The notes beneath the pieces are model-generated. The model was not told the origin of the DNA. It saw nothing but the letters and a program-made list of their open reading frames with translations, and searched no databases. From JACVRW01 sp036407035 (GTDB lineage: Bacteria; Actinomycetota; Thermoleophilia; Solirubrobacterales; Thermoleophilaceae): 64,000 nt of DNA. Of the stretch, positions 1 to 7,087 are shown piece after piece. The number at the start of each line of letters is the position of its first letter. The stretch's first letter is position 1. Location: contig DASXAA010000168.1 in NCBI GenBank assembly GCA_036407035.1, forward strand, positions 28,634-92,633. Reading direction: 5' to 3'. The position numbers and the translations under genes were made by a program.

Positions 1-1050
1 CGGCACGAGCAGCTGGCCGAAGCGCTCCTTCACGTGCGCGCGGCAGTTGTAGACCTGGGAGTCGTGCGTGACCATGCCCTGGTACACGCGGAAGAGGTTG
101 AGCTTGCCGGCGAACGGGTCGGCGAGCGTCTTGAACACGAAGGCCACCATCTCCTTCGACTCGTCCGGCTCGAGCGTCACGCCGTCCACCTCGACCGCGC
201 CCTTCTTGGCGGGCGAGGGCAGGTCCTCCACGAAGGCGTCGAGCAGGCGGTTGATGCCGAGGTTCTTGGTGGCCGCGCCGCACGTGACCGGGAAGATGCG
301 GCCCTCGGTGACGCCGGTCTTGAGCGCGTCGACGGTCTCCTCGTGCGAGATCTCCTCGCCCTCGAGGTAGCGCTCCATCAGCGCGTCGGAGACCTCGGCC
401 ACCTCGTCCATCAGCTTCTCGCGGTACTCCTGGGCCTGGTCGCGGAGTTCCTCCGGGATCTCGATCTCCTGCGCGCTGCCGCGCTCGGCGCCGTCGTAGC
501 GCCAGCCCTTCATGTCGATCAGGTCGACCACGCCCTGCAGCTCGTGCTCGGAGCCGATCGGGATCTCGGTGGCGACCACGTGCGGGCCGAAGGCCTGCTT
601 CAAGGAGTCGAGGGCGCGGAAGAAGTCGGCGCGCTCGCGGTCGAGCATGTTCACGAAGATGAGCCGGGAGAGGCCGAGCTCGTCGGCGCGCTGCCAGAGG
701 CGGTCCGTCATGACCTCCACGCCCATGACGCCGTTGACGACGAATACCGCGCCGTCGCAGACGCGCAGCGAGGCGAGCGCGTCGGCGATGAAGCTCGGGT
801 CGCCCGGGGTGTCGATCAGGTTGATCTTGCGGTCGTCCCACTGGAAGGAGGAGAGGCTCGCGGCGATGGACATCTCGCGCGCCTTCTCGTCCGGTGCCGA
901 GTCGGAGACCGTGGTGCCGTCGACCACCGAGCCAAGACGGTTGATCGCGCCCGCCTCGAACAAGAGAGCCTCGTTCACGGACGTCTTGCCGCTGCCCCGG
1001 TGGCCCACCAAGGCCACGTTGCGGATCCTCTTGGCCGATTCGTGCGGCAT
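1..1050 (-). CDS. EF-G-like translational GTPase, C-terminus beyond window
   Basis: The first 350 residues of a translation-factor GTPase are visible; the frame stays open to the left edge. The P-loop GHRGSGKT lies at residues 16-23 and a DTPG box follows. The G4 box reads NMLD instead of the NKxD of canonical EF-G. The P-loop also differs from the AHIDAGKT of housekeeping EF-G, so this looks like an EF-G paralogue (FusA2 type) rather than the main elongation factor; that is inference. The ATG at 1050 is preceded by a strong purine-rich ribosome-binding site, GGAGAGGAGAAGG. It starts 37 bases after the STAS gene and may end the same operon. Role beyond GTP-dependent ribosome binding is unknown. 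Confidence 0.85.
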   Translation of the reverse strand, partial: MPHESAKRIRNVALVGHRGSGKTSVNEALLFEAGAINRLGSVVDGTTVSDSAPDEKAREMSIAASLSSFQWDDRKINLIDTPGDPSFIADALASLRVCDGAVFVVNGVMGVEVMTDRLWQRADELGLSRLIFVNMLDRERADFFRALDSLKQAFGPHVVATEIPIGSEHELQGVVDLIDMKGWRYDGAERGSAQEIEIPEELRDQAQEYREKLMDEVAEVSDALMERYLEGEEISHEETVDALKTGVTEGRIFPVTCGAATKNLGINRLLDAFVEDLPSPAKKGAVEVDGVTLEPDESKEMVAFVFKTLADPFAGKLNLFRVYQGMVTHDSQVYNCRAHVKERFGQLLVP

Positions 1051-1087
1051 CCTTCTCCTCTCCTGGCTGACCGGCTGATCGAGCAAC

Positions 1088-1438
1088 TCAGCCTACAGCG
1101 GCGACGGCCTCGTCGAGCCCGTCGTGCATCGGCGCCGCGCTGCTGATCTCGGTCAGGATCAGCACCCGCCGCAGCGGCGACGAGGGCGGCACCGCCAGCC
1201 GCAGGTCCTGGCGGCGGCGGCCGAGCCGGCGGGCGAGGTCGAACAGCACCTCGATCGCCGCCGAGTCCAGGTAGCGGCAGTCGCTCAGCTCGATCACGAG
1301 GCCGAGCGCGTCGTTCGGGATCGAGCGCAGCAGCTCGTCGCGCACGAAGGTGGCGTTGGTCATGTCGACCTCCCCGCCGACCCGCACGACCACGACGCCG
1401 CCGTGGCGCTCGACAGCGATCTCCGCCGGGGTCGTCAC
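1088..1438 (-). CDS. STAS-domain anti-sigma factor antagonist
   Basis: A 116-residue single STAS domain of the SpoIIAA/RsbV class. The phosphorylatable serine expected in this family is Ser59 in the motif YLDSAAIEVL; the core strands (VVVVRVGGEVD) are intact. The GTG start at 1438 overlaps the stop of the upstream phosphatase/HATPase gene by four bases (GTGA), so translation is probably coupled. In known partner-switching systems the HATPase kinase phosphorylates this serine and the PP2C-type phosphatase removes the phosphate; unphosphorylated antagonist frees the sigma factor. Both enzyme activities are predicted in the adjacent gene, so this is very likely its substrate. Confidence 0.9.
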   Translation of the reverse strand: MTTPAEIAVERHGGVVVVRVGGEVDMTNATFVRDELLRSIPNDALGLVIELSDCRYLDSAAIEVLFDLARRLGRRRQDLRLAVPPSSPLRRVLILTEISSAAPMHDGLDEAVAAVG

Positions 1439-3840
1439 GCCGCTTCCCAGCTGCCCTCGCGCAGGATCCGGCGCATCCGGACGACGGTGCCCGCGCCCTC
1501 GGTGGACACGTCCACCTCGTCCATCAGCCCCTCGATGATCTTGAGCCCGCGGCCGCGGTGGTGGCCGCGGCGGTCGCGCCACTGGCCCGTGTCGGAGACC
1601 GTGACCGCCACGGAGCGGTCCTCGAGCCCGGCCTCGATCGAGAACGTCGCGTCGCCGGGGCCGTAGGCGTGCTCGATCGCGTTGCCTGCCGCCTCGCACA
1701 CGCTGAGCGTGATCTCGTAGGTCTCGGCATCCGAGGCGCCGAGCGCGTGCAGGAAGCGCCCCATCCGGCGGCGCAGCCCAATGAGCGACCCGGGCTCCGC
1801 CCGCAGCGAGAGGTGGAGCCGCTCGGCGCTGACCGGCTCCGGGCGCACGGCCAGCAGCGCCACGTCGTCGGAGGGCTCGTTCGGGCCCAGCACTCCGGCC
1901 AGGATCTGGTCGCAGAGGTCCTCGAGCTCGCCGCCGGCCGCCGCCGCGGCGGCCGCCAGCTGGTGCATGCGGTCCTCGAGCGGCACGTCCCTGCGCTCCA
2001 CGAGCCCGTCGGTGTAGAGCAGCAGCGTCGAGCCGGGCGCGAGCGTGGCCTCGGTCTCGCGGAACACCGCCGGGTCCGCCGCGCCCACGGGCACGGAGCG
2101 GCCGCCCTCGAGGAAGTAGGGGTCGTGGTGGCCGAGCACGAGCGGCGGCGGATGGCCGGCGCTCGTCAGCGTGACGTGGCCGGTCTCGCGGTCGAGCACG
2201 AGGTAGAGGACGGTTGCCATCACCTCCTCCACGCCGCTCATCACGAGGCGGTTTATGCGGGACATGACCTCGGCGGGCGAGTGCTCCACGAGGCCGTAGG
2301 CGCGGAAGGCATTGCGGAGCTGGCCCATCACCGCCGCCGCCCTCAGGCCGTGGCCGACCACGTCGCCCACCACGAGCGCCACGCGGCCGTCCTTCGACTC
2401 GAGCACGTCGTACCAGTCGCCGCCGATCGCGGCGCCGCGGCCGGCGGGCAGGTAGCGCGCCGCCAGGCCCACACCCTCGATCTCCGGCAGGCGCTCGGGC
2501 AGCAGGCTGCGCTGGAGCGTCTCGGCCACGCGGTGCTCGCGCTCGTACACCTCGCGCAGGCGCCCCTCCACCAGCTTGCGCTCGTGAATGTCGATCGCGG
2601 TCCCCACGTAGCCGGCGAAGCGGCCGCGCTCGTAGCGCGGCACGCCGCGGTCGACGATCCAGCGGTACTCGGCGTCCTTGCCGCGCAGCCGGTACTCGCG
2701 CTCCCACGGCCGCCGGGCGTCGAGCGCCTCGAGCCAGGAGTTGAGCACCTCGTGCGAGTCGTCCGGGTGCACGCCGAGCGTCCAGGTCGCGCCGAGCTCC
2801 TCCTCGAAGCTCGTGCCGGTGAAGCGCAGCCAGCCCTCGTTCACGAACGTCACGAGGCCGCGGTCGTCGGTGGTCCAGATCATCACCGGCGCGGTGTCGG
2901 CGAGCTCGCGGAAGCCCTGCTCGGACTCGCGCAGGGCCTCCTCCATCGCGCGCCGCTCGTGGATGTCGGTGGCGGTGCCCACGTAGCCGACGAACTCGCC
3001 CTCCTCGAAGCGCGGCACGCCGACCTCGAGCACCCAGCGCTCCTCCCCGTCGTGGCGCAGCAGGCGGTACTCCATGCGGAACTCCTCGCGCCTCGCGAAC
3101 GCCTGGCGCCAGCGCGCCACGAGCTCGGTGCGGTCGTCGGGGTGGGCGCTGAGGGCGAAGGTGTCCCCCAGCTCCTCCTTCAGATCGCGGCCTGTGAAGC
3201 GCAGCCAGCCCTGGTTCACGAACGTGACGTGGCCCTCGGCGTCGGTGGTCCACATGAGCGCGGGCGTGTTGTCGGCGAGCGCGCGGAACCGCGCCTCGCT
3301 GTCGCGGATGACGTCCTCGCTGCGGGCGCGCTCGGAGGCCGCGCCGACCACGTTGGCGAGCGACTGGAGGAAGTGGGCGTCGTCCTGGGTGAAGCGCTGG
3401 CGGCGGCGGCTGTGCACGGCGATGACGCCGCCCTCCGCGCCGATGCGCGCGGCCATCGCGCTCACCACGTCGAGGTCGCGCTCCAGCGCCGAGCGCCCGA
3501 AGCGCGGCTCGCCGCCGAAGTCCTCCACGATCACGGGCGCCTCGGCGCGCAGCGCGTTACCGGCGAGGTCGTTTTCCCCGGCCGGCAGCACGCCGCCGAT
3601 CACGCCGTCCGGCAGGCCGTGCCCGGCGCGTACCAGGAGGCCCTGCCCGTCGCCGGTAAGCTCGAGCAGCGACACGTACTCGGCGCCCAGCTCCCTCGCC
3701 GCGGCGACCGTCTCCTCGAGCAGTTCGTCGAGCGGGGCGCCGCTCAGCGCCCGCTGGCCCAGCTCGGCCAGCGCAGCCTGACGGCGCGCGCGCGTGCCGA
3801 GCGAGTCCTCGTCGCGATGGGAGCGCCGCCGCAGTTGCAC
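1435..3840 (-). CDS. GAF-PAS-PAS-SpoIIE phosphatase-HATPase fusion regulator
   Basis: An 801-residue soluble sensor and partner-switch protein with no membrane segment. Order: GAF (about 22-175), PAS (180-297), PAS (305-420), SpoIIE/PP2C phosphatase (440-668) and a C-terminal RsbW-like HATPase (680-792). Visible phosphatase metal motifs are GGDWYD (473-478), VGDVVGHG (491-498) and the terminal PSDD (656-659). The HATPase has an N box (EAAGNAIEHAYG), a G1 box (VSDTG) and a G2 box (GRGLKI). One chain therefore carries both the dephosphorylating and the phosphorylating activity of a partner switch. It starts with GTG at 3840, 10 bases after the sigma-factor stop, and overlaps the STAS gene by four bases. 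Ligands of the sensor domains cannot be read from sequence. Confidence 0.93.
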   Translation of the reverse strand: MQLRRRSHRDEDSLGTRARRQAALAELGQRALSGAPLDELLEETVAAARELGAEYVSLLELTGDGQGLLVRAGHGLPDGVIGGVLPAGENDLAGNALRAEAPVIVEDFGGEPRFGRSALERDLDVVSAMAARIGAEGGVIAVHSRRRQRFTQDDAHFLQSLANVVGAASERARSEDVIRDSEARFRALADNTPALMWTTDAEGHVTFVNQGWLRFTGRDLKEELGDTFALSAHPDDRTELVARWRQAFARREEFRMEYRLLRHDGEERWVLEVGVPRFEEGEFVGYVGTATDIHERRAMEEALRESEQGFRELADTAPVMIWTTDDRGLVTFVNEGWLRFTGTSFEEELGATWTLGVHPDDSHEVLNSWLEALDARRPWEREYRLRGKDAEYRWIVDRGVPRYERGRFAGYVGTAIDIHERKLVEGRLREVYEREHRVAETLQRSLLPERLPEIEGVGLAARYLPAGRGAAIGGDWYDVLESKDGRVALVVGDVVGHGLRAAAVMGQLRNAFRAYGLVEHSPAEVMSRINRLVMSGVEEVMATVLYLVLDRETGHVTLTSAGHPPPLVLGHHDPYFLEGGRSVPVGAADPAVFRETEATLAPGSTLLLYTDGLVERRDVPLEDRMHQLAAAAAAAGGELEDLCDQILAGVLGPNEPSDDVALLAVRPEPVSAERLHLSLRAEPGSLIGLRRRMGRFLHALGASDAETYEITLSVCEAAGNAIEHAYGPGDATFSIEAGLEDRSVAVTVSDTGQWRDRRGHHRGRGLKIIEGLMDEVDVSTEGAGTVVRMRRILREGSWEAA

Positions 3841-3850
3841 CGGTTCGGCC

Positions 3851-4660
3851 CTAGTCGTGCTCGGCCAGCGGGTCCCCCTGGAGGCGGGACTTGAGCCGCA
3901 GCACCGCCTTGGTGTGCAGCTGGGACACTCGCGATTCGGTCACGCCGAGCACCTCGCCGATCTCCCTCAGCGTGAGGTTCTCGTAGTAGTAGAGCGCGAC
4001 GACCAGCTTCTCCCGCTCCGGCAGCCGCGCGATCGCGTCGGCCAGGCGGTCCTTCATCTCGGTCGTGTCCATCTCGTGCGCCGGGTCGACCGCCTGCGGG
4101 TCCTGGATCGTGTCCAGGAGCGAGACCTGGTCGCCAGAGGCGTCCGAGACCGTCCACAGCTCGTCCAGCGCGACCACCGATGAGTTGGAGATCCGCACGA
4201 GCGACTCCTGGAAGTCCTCGACCGAGATGCCGAGCTGGTCGGCCATCTCCTGGTCGGTCGGCGCGCGGTGGAGCTCGTGCTCGAGCTTGGCGTTGGCCCT
4301 CTCGATCTCGCGCGCCTTCGTGCGCACCGAGCGCGGCACCCAGTCGAGCGAGCGCAGCTCGTCGATGATGGAGCCCTTGATGCGGGTGATCGCGAAGGTC
4401 TCGAACTTGATCTCCCGCTCGGGCTCGAAGCGCTCGATCGCCGAGATCAGGCCGAGCAGCCCGTAGGAGATGAGGTCGGCCTCCTCGACGTGCGAGGGCA
4501 GCCCGCTCGACATCCGGCCGGCCACGTACTTGACGAGCGGGGCGTACGCGAGCACAAGGCGCTCGCGCGCCTTTTCGTCGGCGCCGTCCTTGTACCGGCG
4601 CCAGAGGTCCTTCAGCTCTATCGCCTTGAGGTTGGTTTCCAGACCGAGCCCTTCCTTCAA
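3851..4660 (-). CDS. FliA/WhiG-type RNA polymerase sigma factor
   Basis: About 269 residues with sigma70 region 2 (roughly 35-105, including the region around LISYGLLGLISAIERF), region 3 (about 115-160) and a region 4 helix-turn-helix near the end (LTLREIGEVLGVTESRVSQ, about 229-247). Length and domain set match group 3 sigma factors such as FliA, WhiG and SigF. The TTG start at 4660 shares bases with the recombinase stop (TTGA). A purine-rich AAGGAAGGG follows just inside, so a start a few codons later is possible, but only a CTG is available there. The next genes encode a phosphatase/HATPase fusion and a STAS antagonist, so regulation by partner switching is inferred. No flagellar genes are near. 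Confidence 0.9.
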   Translation of the reverse strand: MKEGLGLETNLKAIELKDLWRRYKDGADEKARERLVLAYAPLVKYVAGRMSSGLPSHVEEADLISYGLLGLISAIERFEPEREIKFETFAITRIKGSIIDELRSLDWVPRSVRTKAREIERANAKLEHELHRAPTDQEMADQLGISVEDFQESLVRISNSSVVALDELWTVSDASGDQVSLLDTIQDPQAVDPAHEMDTTEMKDRLADAIARLPEREKLVVALYYYENLTLREIGEVLGVTESRVSQLHTKAVLRLKSRLQGDPLAEHD

Positions 4661-5574
4661 GCGCGCGGATGAGCCCGCGCATAGGCCGTTTTCAGGCGCC
4701 TCGACTCTACCCGAGTGTAGGTCTGCGTCGTGCTGATTGAGGCGTGCCCCAGCAGATCCTGGATGGAGCGCAGATCCGCGCCACCCTCCAGCAGATGTGT
4801 CGCGAACGAGTGGCGCAGCGTGTGAGGCGATACGCCACCCTGGAGCGCGGCGCGCCGCACCTGGATCCCCAGCCGGCGGCGCACGTCCGAGGTCGAGAGC
4901 CGCCGGCCGGACTTCGACAGGAAGAGCGCCGGGTCCGTCTCCCCGGCCGCGGCGAGCGCCGGGCGGGCGCGCGTCACGTAGTCGTCGAGCGCCCTCCAGG
5001 CGTGCTCGCCGACGGGAACCACGCGGGTCTTGCCGCCCTTGCCCTCCACCCTTATCTCCTCGGCATCGAAGGCGAGCGACTGGAGGTCCAGGTTCACGAG
5101 CTCCTCGGCGCGCAGTCCGGCGGCGTAGGCGAGCTCGAAGAGGGCGCGGTCGCGCAGCTCGAGCGGCGTGCCGCCGGGGATCTGCTCGAGCAGTTCGGCC
5201 ACCTCGCCCGGCTTCAGCACGCGCGGGAGGTACTTGTCGCGCTTCGGCGCGGCGACCAGGTCGGCCGGGTTGGCGGCCAGCTCGCCGCGCTCCACGAGGC
5301 GGCGGTAGAAGGCGCGAACCGCCGCGAGCTTGCGCGCCACCGTTGACTTGGTGGCCCCGCGCTCGCTCAGCACGCCCGCGAAGCGGCGCAGCTCGCGGTG
5401 GCCGAGGTCCTTCGGGCCGAGGTCGTGCCCGGCCGCCCACTCGGCGAGCTGCGACACGTCCACGCCGTAGGCGTAGCGGGTCTTCTCCGCCGCGCCACCC
5501 GCCCGCAGGCCGTCATCGAACGCCCGCAGGGCCTGCTGCCATTCTGTCTGCGTGGGTGTGTTCTTCGTCAACAC
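4657..5574 (-). CDS. xerD: XerC/XerD-family tyrosine recombinase
   Basis: A 305-residue site-specific recombinase of the size of chromosomal XerC/D. The N-terminal SAM-like core-binding domain is about 10-95 and the catalytic domain about 115-300. Catalytic residues are visible: Arg155 (GLRAEEL), Lys182 or Lys179 (GKGGKTR), His251 and Arg254 (HTLRH), His277 (LLGHASI) and nucleophile Tyr286 (TQTYTRV). The family resolves chromosome dimers with FtsK. Here it is the first gene of an operon with a sigma factor, whose start overlaps its stop. The GTG start at 5574 overlaps a divergent small gene by over 20 bases and has no clear ribosome-binding site, so the exact start is uncertain. No phage genes flank it. 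Confidence 0.93.
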   Translation of the reverse strand: MLTKNTPTQTEWQQALRAFDDGLRAGGAAEKTRYAYGVDVSQLAEWAAGHDLGPKDLGHRELRRFAGVLSERGATKSTVARKLAAVRAFYRRLVERGELAANPADLVAAPKRDKYLPRVLKPGEVAELLEQIPGGTPLELRDRALFELAYAAGLRAEELVNLDLQSLAFDAEEIRVEGKGGKTRVVPVGEHAWRALDDYVTRARPALAAAGETDPALFLSKSGRRLSTSDVRRRLGIQVRRAALQGGVSPHTLRHSFATHLLEGGADLRSIQDLLGHASISTTQTYTRVESRRLKTAYARAHPRA

Positions 5575-5824
5575 GGAGGACGGGCGGGTGGCGACCCTCG
5601 GTCAGCTGACCGAGGCGGGTCTGCTGGACGAGCTGGACCACGCGGTGAAGCCCTGGCATCCGATCCAGGGCCCGAGCGACGCCTCCACCATGTGGTACGC
5701 CGTACTGCGCAAGCGGGTGCGGGGCGTGTTCATCGGCACGCTCTGCATTCGACACACCGGCCGCCAAGCCTCCCTGGAGGAGGACGGGTGGGAGGAGATC
5801 CCGGTCGCAGAAATCGGGACCTGA
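5552..5824 (+). CDS. Hypothetical 90-residue protein
   Basis: A small protein of unknown function, not matched to a family. It has strongly GC-biased third codon positions and a normal globular composition with hydrophobic, acidic and aromatic residues, including a TMWYAVLRKRVRGVF stretch about 46-60. No signal peptide or membrane segment. Start is GTG at 5552 or GTG at 5558; a CATTCT hexamer six bases before 5552 could be a leaderless promoter. The first bases overlap the recombinase start on the other strand, so one of the two starts may lie further in. It ends about 90 bases before the convergent L,D-transpeptidase stop. Confidence 0.6.
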   Translation: MGVFFVNTEDGRVATLGQLTEAGLLDELDHAVKPWHPIQGPSDASTMWYAVLRKRVRGVFIGTLCIRHTGRQASLEEDGWEEIPVAEIGT

Positions 5825-5917
5825 CGGGCTCGGGAGCGGCGCTGCCAAGGAAGCAGGCCCGAAGTCGTGCTGGGCACGACGAGGGCCGATGACGCAGGCA
5901 GCGGCGTTCCCGAGCCG

Positions 5918-6955
5918 TCAGGCGATGTAGATGGGGGCGCCGACGGGGACCTGGTCGTAGAGCTCGATCACGTCCGGGATCGCCATCCGGATGCAGCCGT
6001 GCGAGGCCGCGTGGCCGAGCGAGTAGGTCTCGTCGGTGCCGTGGATGCCGGCGCCGTCGAAGATGCCGAGCCAGCGGGCCTTGAGCGGGTTCTCGGGCGT
6101 GCCGCCCGGGACGACCGTGCCGGCGAGGGAGCCCGCCCACGCGCTGTTCGGCACGCTCCATGCCGGGTCCACGGCCTTGTTCTGGATGTGGTAGATGCCC
6201 GCCGGGGTGTCGAAGCCCACCGCGCCGACGGCAACCGTGTATGCCTTCGCCAGCTGAAGCTTCTTGTAGAGGCGCAGCTGGAAGTTGGCCCGGTCCGCTA
6301 CGAGCAGCACCGGGTACTTCTTCGCGAGGTCCGCGCGCGTGACCTTCGGCTCCACGTGCCGCACGGCGGCGCGCACGCGGCGCTCGACCCCCGGCACCGT
6401 CAGCGCCTGCGCGATCCGGCGCTCGAGCCGAGCCGACCGCACACGGATCCCCACCTTCTCCTTGACCTTCTCGAGCGAGGGGAAGTCGAGCGTGGCGTCC
6501 TGCGCCGGGTGGTTGACCTGCTTGGCCACTCGCTGAACGAGCTTGTCGACCGCCGGCCGTGAGTAGCTCACGCGAGCGGGCACCTGCGCGGTCTCCTCGC
6601 CGCCCGTCAGGTCGCGCGCGACCCTGGTCACGATGCTGCCGTCGCGGCTCTTCTGGAGGGCCTCGTCGACCATGCCGTCGATGTCCGCCTTCACGCCGGC
6701 GTCGTGCGCGGAGAGCGTGAACCGCGTGCCCTTGTAGAAGACGACGACGGGGCGCTCGAGCGGCCTCTGGAGCTCTCGGCGCACCACGCGGCGGGCCTCG
6801 TCCACCCGCATGCCGCCGAGGTCCACGCCGGCGACGGTCACGCCCTTGGCGATCAGGTCGTCGCGCGAGGAGTCGTAGGCGTACGCCGCCGCGATGGCGC
6901 CTCCCAGGAGGAGCAACAGGACCGCCGTGACCAGGATTACCGACTTGTGCCTCAT
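5918..6955 (-). CDS. L,D-transpeptidase (YkuD) with N-terminal membrane anchor
   Basis: A 345-residue exported enzyme. A single hydrophobic segment at about 6-27 acts as signal anchor. A peptidoglycan-binding-type region spans about 38-200, then the YkuD catalytic domain about 215-345. The catalytic site is HGCIRM with Cys321 and His319, and His305 (GIHGTDE) upstream. The family makes 3-3 cross-links between meso-diaminopimelate residues in peptidoglycan or attaches proteins to it, outside the membrane. ATG start at 6955. It is transcribed alone; a possible -10 (TACACT) lies about 35 bases upstream. Confidence 0.93.
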   Translation of the reverse strand: MRHKSVILVTAVLLLLLGGAIAAAYAYDSSRDDLIAKGVTVAGVDLGGMRVDEARRVVRRELQRPLERPVVVFYKGTRFTLSAHDAGVKADIDGMVDEALQKSRDGSIVTRVARDLTGGEETAQVPARVSYSRPAVDKLVQRVAKQVNHPAQDATLDFPSLEKVKEKVGIRVRSARLERRIAQALTVPGVERRVRAAVRHVEPKVTRADLAKKYPVLLVADRANFQLRLYKKLQLAKAYTVAVGAVGFDTPAGIYHIQNKAVDPAWSVPNSAWAGSLAGTVVPGGTPENPLKARWLGIFDGAGIHGTDETYSLGHAASHGCIRMAIPDVIELYDQVPVGAPIYIA

Positions 6956-6987
6956 GCGAGTGTCACGGCCGTGGCCGCGCGGGGCAA

Positions 6988-6993
6988 AGTGTA
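6988..6993 (-). promoter_or_regulatory. Candidate -10 element for L,D-transpeptidase gene
   Basis: On the minus strand this reads TACACT, a good TAnnnT hexamer, 32 bases before the ATG at 6955. No convincing -35 was found, and no other A/T-rich hexamer occurs in this GC-rich gap. Confidence 0.35.
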
Positions 6994-7087
6994 GGGACCG
7001 AGGGGGCGGATCCCCACCGGTGAACAGGCACTTGCGTCCCCTTTCGGGGTGGAACCTGCGCTGAATGGGGCGTCGGCGGGCGGTTTT

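Noticed and set aside
1558..3894. 778-codon plus-strand open frame opposite the phosphatase/HATPase gene
   Set aside because: Antisense of a gene with complete domain motifs; low-complexity Val/Arg/His/Ala composition.
4657..5574. Prophage or integrative element integrase
   Set aside because: Length and sequence fit chromosomal XerC/D; no tRNA attachment site, phage or transfer genes are nearby.
7038..7049. Intrinsic terminator CCCC-TTTC-GGGG after the SDR gene
   Set aside because: The stem is only four pairs and no T-run follows on either strand.
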